This document shows positions 10,074-20,518 of a DNA stretch of 64,000 nucleotides, in pieces. Made by a program: the position numbers and the translations under genes. Source of the DNA: Urophycis tenuis (Eukaryota; Chordata; Actinopteri; Gadiformes; Phycidae). Where the stretch lies: contig JAXIVH010000029.1 in NCBI GenBank assembly GCA_036785325.1, forward strand, positions 4,009,591 to 4,073,590, written 5' to 3'. Below the pieces are notes generated by a model. It saw only the letters and a list, made by a program, of their open reading frames with translations. It was not told the origin of the DNA and made no database searches. Positions within the stretch are counted from its first letter, which is position 1. The number at the start of each line of letters is the position of its first letter.

Positions 10074-12659
10074 GTACAGCGTTTTTTTCATGTCCTGGAC
10101 GGCGATCATGGCTTATCACAGGCCAACGACAGCCATTTTTGTCAGAGCATTCCATTTATTGATTGCTGTCGGTCATGTAAATATAATTTTAATAAATAGG
10201 ACTAAATATGCTTTCATGTTTGAGTTCAGTCTTCCACAACAACAATGATGGAATATATTTATTGATGTTAAAAGAAATGTAATGTTTCAACACAATTTCG
10301 CTATTTATATTATTAGTTAATGGTTGTTAATATTACTGTTTTTATGAAAGCTTTATAAGGCTGTGTTACGCTACATTTTATTTAGCCTTTAGTTTAAGTC
10401 ACCATGTCTTGATGACCTGAACCTGGTTTTCTACTCCATAAAAGATTAACATCAACACTCATTAAAAGAAAAGGAACTGCTGTGAAATGGCCTGAACCTT
10501 TATTTTGCCGTTGCAGGAGTTTGTGGCTCAGTACGCGGAGTACGTCCTGAACAAGAGCGTGGAGAAGCAGTTCAAGGCCTTCCGACGAGGCTTCCACATG
10601 GTCACCAATGAGTCGCCTCTCAAGTACCTCTTTCGACCTGAGGAGATCGAGCTGCTCATCTGTGGCAGCAGGGTGAGGAAGAGGGCCTCGATGTCATGGT
10701 CACGCCCAAGGGCGCATGGTGACACATGCGGTGTCTTTCTTGTGTCCGAGCCCTCTCTTTATCTCTGTTTATATCTTTATCTCTGCCATCTAATCTCTGT
10801 CCGTGTGTGTGTTGTCCATTGTTTGGAAGTTCACATGTCAATGCGTCAATCATGGGTTTTTTTTTAATATACAGAAGTGAATAAGAAATGTAAAGCATAT
10901 CCTGTGTTAATCTCTACACTTCTATCTCTCCGTCTCTCTCCCTCTGATGTACACAGAATCTCGACTTCTTGGCACTTGAAGAAACCACAGAATATGACGG
11001 AGGTTACAACAAAGATTCACGAATCATCAAGTCAGTAAAAAAACAAAACAAAACAAACAAAAACACTGGATTTGAGGCAAGCACTCTCGTTTGGGATGTG
11101 TGTTTGGTGCAGATCTTAGGCTTAGTGCTACAGATGGTTTTCATGTCATGAGGTTCAACACCTCTCCATTGGAGGGATTAAACACTGCATCTTAATGCCA
11201 GAGAGAGAGCTGTCAGAGTGTGTGTGTGCGTGTGTGTGTGTTTGGCAGCAGCTATGCGGTATTGAAATGGGCTCTCTTGACCTGCAAGTTTGAGAATACG
11301 AATGACGGTTATCCTATTAGGACGTTTTTGTATTGTGTACTCAAACCTCATGGTGAGGGTTTAAAATTCCAGATGGTGGTGGCGGTGTTGAGGTTGAGCG
11401 AAGACCTTACAATGACATCCTTACCCGATTAAGCCTTCAAAATAAACACTTTAAATGGTTGGAAAGAAGACAGCCTAAAGAAAGCAACTGTGCTTTCAAA
11501 TTCAAGGTTCATGGCTGAATGTAGCCGATAAACCATTTCAGAAAATTACTAGTCAGTGTTTGCTACGCATTCAGGGATTTTTCTGCCTCCACCCTACGCT
11601 CCTCCCACAATCGAAGTGCTGATGTTCATGAACAGAAATGGGTCTGTATATCTAGTTCCTGGTGACGTAATGGCAAATGGAGGCAGCCCACTCCCTCCCA
11701 CATTAATTACTGGATGATGACACCAACTGCGCCTTACAGCCGCAGTTCAACGTGAAGGAAACGGTAGACATGAGTAATACATCTTATGAATCCTAGCATG
11801 AGAGTTCCCAATAGTGTACATGGCAAAGACTCATTTGGATAGGAGGCTTACCTTATCCACACCGTGCCGCGGCTCGTCTTATATTTACTTTCTCTATACT
11901 TCCGTCGCCCGCAGGGAATTCTGGGAAACGCTGCACTCATTTGGGGACGACCAGAAGCGGCTCTTCCTGCAGTTCACCACGGGCACGGACCGCGCCCCTG
12001 TGGGCGGCCTGGGCAAGCTCAAGATGATCATCGCCAAGAACGGGCCCGACACAGAGAGGTAGGACCTGGTTGTGTTGCACAGAACCAACACATAGGTTCT
12101 TCGTTCTGATAGGATCAGTGCACCAGTATAGTAGTCAAGTAAACATACTTTGACCATGCTGGTGCTATCCATCTTCTGGGTTGAATATCGGTGACTTTTG
12201 GCCATAGACAACTGTGTCTATGGCCCACCACTCAATTCCCACCCTCCCTCATCCTCCTCCCCCCCCCCCCAACTTTTTTGCTGGTGGTGGTAAAAATCTC
12301 AAGTAATGGCGGCTCTCGTAAAGCGGCCTCAAAACCGCGATGTGTTCACCCCTGGGTGGCGTCCATATTGTTAGGTCTATGGTTGTATCATATTGTTGAT
12401 GATTATACTGGTGCATATGTAACACTTAGCCCACTTAGTCTAGCACTTGGCACAAAATAACAACAAGGCAGCAATTTTTAGCTGCCTCCCCATGCCTATC
12501 TTCCGGTGTGTGTGTGTGTGTGTGTGTGTGCCTTCCAGGTTACCGACGTCCCACACCTGCTTCAACGTCCTGCTGCTGCCAGAGTACAGCACCAAGGACA
12601 AGCTGAGGGAACGGCTCCTGAAGGCCATCACGTACGCCAAGGGCTTTGGCATGCTCTGA
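9909..12659 (+). CDS. ube3a: UBE3A (E6AP) E3 ubiquitin-protein ligase, last five coding exons (3' part of gene)
   Basis: Five exons (9909-10073, 10517-10672, 10957-11030, 11915-12058, 12539-12659) join in phase into 219 codons ending in TGA. The peptide is the C-terminal two thirds of a HECT domain and is near-identical to vertebrate UBE3A as I know it: VEEDMMITFQISQTDLFGNP, VEKQFKAFRRGFHMV, PEEIELLICGSR, FLQFTTGTDRAPVGGLGKLK and the terminal AKGFGML. HECT ligases accept ubiquitin from an E2 onto a cysteine before passing it to substrate; that cysteine is visible in PTSHTCFNVLLL (codon 12558-12560) in the last exon. The exons for the E6-binding region and the HECT N-lobe start are not in the window, so the intron upstream of 9909 is at least 9.9 kb, or those exons are missing from the assembly. 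The gene runs convergently towards cnga3. Other HECT ligases differ clearly in the C-terminal tail, so the symbol is fairly safe. Confidence 0.95.
10517..10672 (+). CDS. ube3a: ube3a coding exon (fourth from last)
   Basis: 156 bp, phase 0 to 0, acceptor gttgcag, donor gtgagg. Encodes EFVAQYAEYVLNKSVEKQF through LLICGSR. The exon end is set at the AGG arginine codon to keep frame with the next exon. Confidence 0.93.
10957..11030 (+). CDS. ube3a: ube3a coding exon (third from last)
   Basis: 74 bp, phase 0 to 2, acceptor acacag, donor gtcagt. Encodes NLDFLALEETTEYDGGYNKD. This is the linker towards the HECT C-lobe. Confidence 0.92.
11915..12058 (+). CDS. ube3a: ube3a coding exon (penultimate)
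   Basis: 144 bp, phase 2 to 2, acceptor cccgcag, donor gtagga. Encodes EFWETLHSFGDDQKRLFLQF through KNGPDTER, the first part of the HECT C-lobe. Confidence 0.93.
12539..12659 (+). CDS. ube3a: ube3a terminal coding exon with catalytic cysteine and stop
   Basis: 121 bp including TGA at 12657-12659, acceptor ccttccag directly after a (TG)n tract. Contains the catalytic Cys (codon 12558-12560) in SHTCFNVLLLPEY and the conserved C-terminal tail ending FGML, whose hydrophobic residue four from the end is needed for HECT catalysis. Confidence 0.95.
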
Positions 12660-12709
12660 GTTAACCCCCGCCAACCCATAACCGCCACCCTTCCAGCACC
12701 GCCTCATCT

Positions 12710-12742
<33 letters not shown>

Positions 12743-14400
12743 TAGTCTTGAATGCTGTCGTCAAAGATGGCAATGAAAAGTAAATAAAAAACAAAATGGG
12801 AGCCGAGAGGGGATGAGAGGGGGATTTGATCACTGAAGACACACAAGGCGTTGCGGCGGGGGGGAGACGCGTGGCCGTCAAACCAATGACGCACAAAACC
12901 AACCTGTAGTCCCACTAGACTGATGATACTACTTCTACTGCTACCATTATTACTCCTACTACTACTGCTAGCCCCCCCCTGACCACGCCCCCTCCCCTGC
13001 CCTCCCTCTGACGGGGAACCTGGTGCCATCCAGCTGCCCCTCCCCCCCTCGCCACATACATACTTGAATGTGCTACGACAACCACCATCACCAACCCCTC
13101 CCCCCCCTAGGTAATAACCCAGGCTTACCCCCTCCTTTTTTATGTACAGCGAGGATTTCAATTTTTGTTTTCGTAGTATTTATTTTAAAGACGTCGGTTG
13201 AGTTTTAGTTTTCCTTCGGTTTTTATCGTGACCCTTAACCTCCTGCAGTGGTGGTGAATGTGTTTGGGACAGTCGGCATGGAAATGGTGCAGACTGGGAC
13301 AGTCTGGATCAGCAACCGACGATGACAAAGGTCACACTCTCCTGACGAGAAGGAAGAATATTACGACAACCGAGCTGTATCCTCTTTGTAGGTCGCTAGA
13401 CACAGGGGCGTTTTGGTCACTGACCAAAATTCTAGCCTTGTGAAAAGATCAATTGGAAAGAAAGCCCTTTTTTATTTGTTTGTTTGTTTATTTGTGCACC
13501 CCTCCCCCAGCCATACAGCTCCTGGTTGTTCATCATACTACTAGCATGTGGAAAGCAACATCCTTATTAATAACTTCTCTCCTCCCCCACCCCTCGCTAT
13601 TTGGGAAAGTCCTCGGGTTAGACTAAAGTGAGAGCTGAGTAAGTGCACTTAGACATTTTCTGAATGTTTCTTCTGTTGATTCTTTTTCTTTTGGCCACAT
13701 GTGCTCGGACAAATGTTATTTCCACGTCTTCCTGTGATGGCGATTCTCAAAAAAGCGAAACCGAGAATACAACAGTATTGTATATGATGAGCAGACCGCT
13801 GTGCTCTCTCTCCGGGTGAGTCAGGTTCAGCTCCATGGCGTAGCGTGTGCTAACACAGGCTCCCCCGTCTCCCCCCCCCCCCATCCCAACAACGTCTCCC
13901 CCTCACTTCTGAAAGACTCAGCCCTCTCCTGAGTAGACGGTTTGGACCCGCGGGTCCTGGCAGACCCAGGTCCACGTGGTGTGCCACAGTGTGTGCTGAA
14001 GGACGGCCTAACCCGACCAACCGCTCTGGGAGAGGGTCTGCGGACGAGCCCTGCCAGCTGTCGCTCACAGCACTTCAGTCCCCGCCTTGCAGATTGTGAA
14101 TTATTTTTATTTTTTTATTAATTATTATTATTACTTTGATTTGTGTCTTTTTGTTTTCAGGCTCGTTTTTATTTAAAGAGATAAACGCGGGGGTGTTTTG
14201 AGTGTGATGGAGAGGGACGTAGTCCTCCCCCTCCCAGGCTTGCCGCCCAGCAAATGGTGACGCCTTAAGCCTGGAATCAAAGATGGCGTTGGGGCGTGAT
14301 CCAAGGGCCGCCAAGTCCGAGCTCATCCTTGCAAGTTCACCTTTGACCTGTCCCATTGGCTCCTTTCGGGTTCTTCCCCCATCCCCCACATACCCCCACC

Positions 14401-14480
14401 AGGGGGAGGGGGTGGAGGGGAGGGGGGGGGGCAGGGTTGGGGGTGATGGGAAGAGGGGTGGTGGGGTGGTTCAACTTCTC
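14401..14480 (+). promoter_or_regulatory. G-rich tract with G-quadruplex potential
   Basis: Many runs of three or more G within 80 bases, including one uninterrupted run of nine or ten, on the ube3a sense strand just upstream of an AATAAA at 14515. If transcribed in the ube3a 3'UTR it could form RNA quadruplexes. Inference from sequence only. Confidence 0.45.
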
Positions 14481-14514
14481 AGTGCCTTGTTCAAAGGCAC
14501 TTTAATGGCAGTTC

Positions 14515-14520
14515 AATAAA
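14515..14520 (+). terminator. Candidate poly(A) signal AATAAA for ube3a
   Basis: Canonical hexamer about 1.86 kb after the stop. A second AATAAA is at 15572-15577; which is used cannot be told from sequence. Confidence 0.35.
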
Positions 14521-16611
14521 TGGGTTTGGCATGTTCAACTGGCAACCATTGCAGTCCGTACTGGATTCTCTCAAACCCAGCAGTGTGGGAGGAGGGGGGA
14601 GAAAGGAGAGAGCCACTTGCGTTATGAATGCAAAACAATTCACGCACTTGCTGCTTGACACTTGCTTCCCTGCTTGGCCGGTGTGTAAATTCACCACGTG
14701 GTCGTCATGACCACCCCCCCCCTTTCCCCCCAATTTCCAGGCGAGCAAGGGGACTGGTTTGACATGATTTTACAAGACTGGCAGGGACCATATCCCAGCA
14801 TGCATCTTGGTTAATAACTCCGATCACACACCGTTAAAAGTTGGGTGGAGGTAAAAGTTGTTGGAATTTGGAAAGTTGTCTTGAGAGGCTGACTCTGTTA
14901 GCTTCCATTATGCCACTAAGAGGAAGACCCACTGGCACAATAACATTACCTGGGCCGTCCTTGCTGTTTTGTTGCCCTTGCCCTAACCCCTCCTTAGTTT
15001 CCATCCGAAATCCCCAATAGTTTTGACTCATTTCGTATTTTATTTGTTGGGTTCTTTTTTCTTTTTTTACCTGCTTGAGAGCTAGCCAGGTGGCTCGGGT
15101 TTGTTTGCTCACTAGTGACAATACAAGTGCCATAAATGAGGCAATCAAGGAACAATTCTGTAATTTTATTGAATGAATACAATTTGTATTTTATTTTATT
15201 CTTTTTAACGGCGCCCTTCCTTGTTGTCCTGGTGCCGCAAACCCTGACCACCCGGCCAGAACTTGATCTGGTCTAAAAAAAAAAACCCAACCTATTCCAT
15301 GAAAGAAGTGTTTGGGCCATATGGTGGCTTCAGCGTTTCCATTGCTCTCGTTTTTGTTAGTTTTTTTTGTACTGTTGAATATGCTGCTCACATGGACTTG
15401 CATAGGACTCTAGAGCCCAAATGGAGGCGAAAGGTGAAAACATTAAAATAAGGTTAGGCAATGGAGAACCCTTCATCTGGAGGTGGCTTTGAATCAACAG
15501 TTACATTTTGAGGGATACAAATGATTTAAGGACAAAGGTTATGAAGTGTTCAGTGTTGTGTAAACATGCTAAATAAAAAAATTAAAAAGCTTTTTTTCAC
15601 ACTTGTATCGCCTGGCAATTGCGATTATACCATCCTGACAATTGCTCAATGCACATTCATGTACAGCAAAGTCTATTGCATATTACAGGTCTGAAGTCTA
15701 CAGTGGAGTACTTGGTAATATTTGGATTGCCTTGTAAATGTTGGATTCCCAGAATAGGCTTTTAGAGAGTACGAGTATAATAGTAATAGTAGCAAAAATG
15801 TGACATGTATCCTATATGTTACTTAATAATAATGAAAATAATAAAATATCATTCAACTGTATGAGTATAACAGGGCAGGAGTTAACACCTCATTGGCCAA
15901 AAATAGTATCAAGTACATGTTACAGAAATGATTTACTAATAAAAAGAACAGTTTGTATTAAATGTGATAGTAGGCCTTTGATGGATTCACAGGAGACAAT
16001 AAACAGGCCAAAATGTTACTAATCATTCGCTTACATTTCTTTTCAAAAACACAGGAAAATTAGTGGTGGTGGTGACATTTTTTTGCAAGTTTAATCACAA
16101 AAATACAATTGTATTTCTTACACAAATCTTAGTTTATGAATAGTTCCCAGCCCCATCACATCTTCATATGAACAAGATGCATCGTGCTGCAACTAATTAC
16201 AACAATTTATAGATGGTAGTATTATTGCCATGAATAAATAAATCAGAATAAAGTGAACAGAGCCATTGATGACTATGCCTTTCCCAAGGTTGAGTCACCC
16301 AACAGCTAAATTGTTAAGTGTTAGCTAGTTCTCTCCTTGACTACACCATGAAAGGAAAAACAAAAAAAACACCTGTTTGTTATTGTAGTCCATGTTGGGG
16401 TGCATTAACATTCCCACTACAATAAATAACATGTCCTGTTATAGGTGTCCTGTTATACGTGGTAGAGCATCACATCAAGATGTTGGTACTTGGGGCTATG
16501 GCTTCGTCCATCCTAAGTTTGGGTGTCCAGTCCTTTTGGGGCCACAATAGAGACACTAACGAAGGCTATAAGAGTCCCGCGCTCTTCCTGTTGGCCTGTA
16601 GCAGCATTCTC

Positions 16612-17966
16612 CTATTCATCCACTCTTAGTGTTCGCACCTGGTTCTCCATGTTGGTTAGCCGCTGTTTCAGCTTCCTCTCATAGGACTCATAGTGTGTCG
16701 CCATCTTGCTGAACTTGAGGTTCATGATCTCCAGGTTGGCCTCGAAGCGGCTCACCTTGTCCTCCAGCTCCTTGGCATCGGAGGCGGAGACCAGCGACTC
16801 GTCGATCAGGTTGTCCTTCATCAGGATGGCCCTCCCCTTCTCCTCCAGGACGTGCTTTGCATCCGGGTACTCAGTCAGCGCTTCCATCAGGTCGTCCTTG
16901 GACAGGGCAAAGAGGTCCGAGTAGCCCACGCTGCGGATGTTGGCCGTGCGTCGGTTGCCAGCCTTGCTACCCTTGATGCCCAGGATGCTGATCTCGCCGA
17001 AGTATGCACCGTCGCCGAGGACCACAAACTGCGTGACCCCATCTTCTGCCACCACGGCCAGCTTGCCCTCCTTGATGATGTACATCTCCCTGCCGATGTC
17101 GCCCTTCTTGCAGACGTAGTCCCCGGGGCTGAAGACCTGCGGCTGCAGCTTGAGCACCAGCTCCACCAAGAGGCCCGCCTCGCAGTCCTGGAAGATGCGC
17201 ACCTTCCGCAGGGTCTCCAAGTGCACGTTGATGGCAATCTCGGCCTTCAGCTTGTCTGGCAGGTTCCTCAGCACCTGCTTCTCATCGCAGGTCTTCTCCT
17301 CCGTCCACAGGTAGTCAAACCACTTCACCACCCGGATCTCCAAGTCCTTGGTGACCTTGCGGAACTGCATGTACTGTTTGATGGAGTCGATCTTGGCCTG
17401 GAACTCGGCACGCGCAGCGTTCATGTTAGAGATCATGGCGCCGACGTTGCCCACGATTGTGGCGAAGATGAGCACGCCGGTGAGGAAGTCGATGACCACG
17501 AAGAGATACTCTATGTCTTGCACCGGGGGAGGAGTCTCCCCGATAGTGGTCAGGGTGAGAGTGGACCAGTACAGACAGTAGACGTACTGTCTGGACAACT
17601 TGCCGAATTCTGTGTGGTTGATGTCTGGATACACCCAGGTGTCTGACCCAAAGCCGAGGGTTTTGGAAATGGCGAAGTACAGACAGGCGTTCCAGTGGAT
17701 GATTATGATGATGTACAGCACCAGGTTGCCGATTCGAAAGATGTTGGGGAAATTGGTTCGAGTCTCCGTCCGGTCGAAGAACTCAAACAGCCGGCCGAGC
17801 TTGAGCAGGCGGTTGAACCTCCACTCCGGGTTGTTAATGCCGATCTTCAGAAAGACGATATCGGTTGGAAGCATGGATATGACGTCCAATTTGAACTGTA
17901 GTGTTTTCATATAATTGTCTTTCAAAATTTTTGAGTCTTTCACAAGCAGTCCTTGCTCCAGAAATC
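16612..17966 (-). CDS. cnga3: cnga3 terminal coding exon 7 (S3 to C-terminus)
   Basis: 1355 bp with acceptor ttcacag and stop at 16614-16612. Encodes FLEQGLLVKDSK, S3, the S4 sensor RLLKLGRLFEFFDRTETR, S5, pore, S6, C-linker, nucleotide-binding domain and the C-terminal coiled coil. One large 3' exon carrying most of the channel is the usual vertebrate CNG alpha gene layout. Confidence 0.96.
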
Positions 17967-20518
17967 CTGTGAATAGAGAATAGTTTTTTTTAAATATTGT
18001 ATACTATGTAATATTATATATTTCATTACAAAGCAGACACAATCCTTTTCAAACCGTTTTACTTTTAGAAACTAACCTGTTCTGGCTCTCACAAATGTGT
18101 CAACCCAATAGAGGAGATCCGAGCTGTAGTCAAACACCAGCCACATGGTCACGTTTTTAATTTGTAGTTCATTAAAACAAGACCTAGGGGAAAGCAGAAT
18201 TAAAGCATTGTTGACTATCAACAGTTGCAATAGCAAACATCAGAAATGAAAAACATCCTTGTTGTAGGCCTAATTAACAGGAGGCATATAGCAGTGGTGG
18301 ACACCTGGTGACCAGCAACATGAGGTTGTAGAACACAGGGATGGATATGGTGAACAGCCAGTTGTAGTACATGTCTGTGGCAGGGTCCATGATCCACACC
18401 TCCTTCCTGAAAGAGCAGGAAAAAGGCTTTTGGGGTGGGTTTCAAAATAAGACCAGACAACTTGTAATTTACAACTAATGTAATTAATCAGTTTTTCTAT
18501 AGCATGACATATATTAGTATTCATATCCCAAGACAATCACATTTCCATTCACAGTCACATTCTTAATATAACTATAGGGGGTATAATAGAAAATATTTTC
18601 ATCACAAAATGTGACGTTGATTGGTAGCAAAGAAACATTGTTTATGGCAGAAACTCTGGGTTTGTATTGGCACAAACAGATTCACGTGGACACTCACGGT
18701 GGTTCTTCCTTTTTCTTGTCATCTTTCTTGTCATCTTTCTTGTCGTCTTTCTTCTCGTCTTTCTTCTCATCTTTTTTGTCATCCTTCTTCTCGTCCTTCT
18801 TCTCGTCCTTCTTCTCATCCTTCTTCTCATCTTTGTTTTTATCTTCACCTTTCTTGTCGTCCTTTTTGCTGAGAACACACAGTCAAGAGGGGTAAGATGT
18901 GGAACAGAAACCACCGGATGCCGCCAGAGGAGGGCGCCATAATACGCATAATGAGTTGAAGTGCCTTCTCACTTCCGGTAGAATGAATGTGACAAAACAC
19001 TGAGCGGTGAATCTGCATTTGAATCCTTAGATAATTACTACTTTTGTAATTGCTTAAAGGGACATCTTTGAAACATAGTAAGCTGACTATGTTCTGATCT
19101 GTGTTCTAAATGCTAATATTATATTTTCATCACAAATTATTTTTTATTATACACAAAGAATAAGCTCAAGAACAACACTGTTATTTATATTTCATCGTTC
19201 TTCACAGTATCAAACAGAGAACCATCTAGTGAAAATCGACACCATGTGTGAAATTAAATAACCTAACGTTTACACACATAAGACCTGCATACTTACTCAT
19301 CTGTGTTGTTGCAGTTGTTCATATTCAGAGCGGCCAGGGGCCACTGACCATTACTGGTGAAAAAGCAATAAAATAAGACATGATTGTCAGCTCATAGTTT
19401 TCAATAGGTCAGCTTTTTGTGGCCATGTGGAGAAAAAACAAATCTCCACATGATAAATAGTTTTGATTGATTTTATCAACACGTATCAAACATTTATCAT
19501 TCACGTAATTCTCTAACATGTTGCCTTATAGATGAGCTTGGAAAATAAGCTAGCCAATAGGATTCCTATGAGTTTTATCTTGAATTTGATGAATTGAAGC
19601 AATGAAGTCGACCTCTGGTGATTTGCGTTTCTGCACAAATTCCCAAATGAAAGAATACAATATCAAGCCCCATTCGGTACATTTACATTGACGGTTTTAC
19701 CGTTCCACGAATTATGTGGTGTCCCTCAAATCCCATCTCGAGTCAATATTGATGTGGGACCTGAGACCACAGGTCACCTGTTTCAATACTCACTCCTTCC
19801 TGTCGGAGGTCCTGGGGGACGAGGCGCTCTCGGCCTGCCAGGCGCGTCTGAAGGCAGCGTGGCTCCCCGCGGTGCAGTCTGCAGGGGCCACGCTGCTGTC
19901 TCTGTACTGGGGGCTCCAGGTAAGTGCGTAGTGCATCAGCCTGGAGAGTCTAAACAAGATAGGTTTCAATATGAACCCCATACACAAAGACCAAGTGGAC
20001 CTGCATTCTGTTGGCTGATGTGACACCTCCACACCGAAGGCTCGGGTTTCAATCTGGTGCCTACTGGGTTTTAATTGCATTCTTCCCATTAAAAGGAGCT
20101 CCACCCAGGTAGCAGGCTCAAGGCTCACTAGGGCGTGGCTAATGCTATTAGCCATGCCTTTGCCCAAAACATGACCCTTACCTGGACGTAGCTCTGGCTT
20201 CTGGTAATGGTGGCCGAACTCCATCTTCTTTTGGCCTTGAGAGTAGAGAGGATGAAATGTTATGTGTAATATATGTGCAAACACCACCTGGCACCATTTT
20301 CAGCAATCAGTGGTGGAGAAATCCACTATAAAAATCCACTAGCCAATAATAATATGTAACCATGAATTGGTTTCACCATCTAATGGTCAAATCCTGCATT
20401 GGCTGGTGGCAAATCTGGGAATCTTCCTCTTCTTCTCTCATCTCACCAACCTGCTGTTGTGTTCGTCGCTGAGCTCCTCTCCTGGGTAGGAAGACCGCTC
20501 CATGCACACTGTCGCCAT
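16612..20518 (-). CDS. cnga3: Cyclic nucleotide-gated cation channel alpha subunit, CNGA3-type (cone), complete coding region
   Basis: Seven minus-strand exons (20451-20518, 19794-19913, 19297-19353, 18698-18868, 18305-18406, 18077-18183, 16612-17966) join in phase to 659 codons. The protein has a short N-terminus, a K/D/E-rich segment (about 82-138), six membrane segments, the pore loop STLTLTTIGETPPP whose Glu (codon 17536-17538) selects cations, S6, a C-linker, a cyclic-nucleotide-binding domain with FGEISILGIKGSKAGNRRTA (about 480-600), and a C-terminal coiled coil (about 615-655) used to assemble tetramers. FFDRTETRTN, YMQFRKVTKDLE and FQDCEAGLLVE favour CNGA3 over CNGA1 or CNGA2; fish have duplicated copies (a and b), which I cannot separate. 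In cones the channel opens on cGMP in the outer-segment membrane and closes in light. Head-to-head with tmem131 and convergent with ube3a. Confidence 0.9.
18077..18183 (-). CDS. cnga3: cnga3 coding exon 6 (S2)
   Basis: 107 bp, acceptor ccctag, donor gttagt. Encodes SCFNELQIKNVTMWLVFDY and the S2 segment ending WVDTFVRARTG, a strongly conserved CNG signature. Confidence 0.92.
18305..18406 (-). CDS. cnga3: cnga3 coding exon 5 (S1)
   Basis: 102 bp, acceptor ctttcag, donor gtgtcc. Encodes KEVWIMDPATDMYYNWLF then the hydrophobic S1 segment SIPVFYNLMLLVT. Confidence 0.9.
18698..18868 (-). CDS. cnga3: cnga3 coding exon 4, K/D/E simple-sequence segment
   Basis: 171 bp, acceptor ttctcag, donor gtgagt. 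About 57 residues made almost only of K, D and E in repeating KKDEKKDE/KKDDKKDD units. A lysine-rich stretch in this place is normal in CNGA1 and CNGA3; the regular 12-base period suggests slippage expansion. Confidence 0.85.
19297..19353 (-). CDS. cnga3: cnga3 coding exon 3
   Basis: 57 bp, acceptor tcaccag, donor gtaagt. Encodes NGQWPLAALNMNNCNNTD; the W-P-L-A motif recurs in CNG alpha subunits just ahead of the charged segment. Confidence 0.75.
19794..19913 (-). CDS. cnga3: cnga3 coding exon 2 (N-terminal cytoplasmic)
   Basis: Donor gtgagt with the exon ending two bases into a codon, in phase with exon 3. The acceptor is uncertain: ag before 19913 or before 19901 both keep frame (120 or 108 bp). 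Encodes AWQAESASSPRTSDRK, a poorly conserved N-terminal segment. Confidence 0.55.
20451..20518 (-). CDS. cnga3: cnga3 coding exon 1 (start codon)
   Basis: ATG at 20518-20516 begins MATVCMERSSYPGEELSDEH; donor gttggt. It leaves two bases of a codon, matching the next exon. The start is chosen because it is the first ATG with a compatible phase; homology here is weak. Confidence 0.6.

Larger units (their letters stand above)
10074..12538 (+). other. ube3a introns between the five exons
   Basis: Introns of 443, 284, 884 and 480 bp. Nothing coding was seen. The 884-bp intron has a (TG)n stretch at about 11218-11243, and the last intron ends in (TG)n at 12509-12530 directly before its acceptor. 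Confidence 0.8.
12660..16611. other. ube3a 3'UTR and convergent intergenic region
   Basis: Begins directly after the ube3a stop. It holds (AC)n at 12715-12740, C-rich stretches, a G-rich block at 14401-14480 and AATAAA hexamers at 14515-14520 and 15572-15577 that could end the ube3a transcript. For the opposite gene cnga3, ATTAAA on the minus strand at 16090-16095 is a possible poly(A) signal. No other gene was recognised; the short open frames here have no coding character. Confidence 0.6.
17967..20450 (-). other. cnga3 introns
   Basis: Six short introns of 110, 121, 291, 428, 440 and about 537 bp. No other gene or clear mobile element was recognised in them. Confidence 0.75.

Noticed and set aside
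12742..13161. Minus-strand 139-codon frame in the ube3a 3' region
   Set aside because: Low-complexity Gly/Ser-rich translation of C-rich DNA with no coding support.
16693..17646. 317-codon open frame on the plus strand
   Set aside because: Antisense shadow of the large cnga3 exon; its peptide is unrelated to any family and the minus strand carries all channel motifs.
19905..19930. Plus-strand CTCCAG/GTAAGT resembling a splice donor of a plus-strand exon
   Set aside because: The minus-strand exon 19794-19913 fits the phase of cnga3 on both sides, while the plus frame has no recognisable product.
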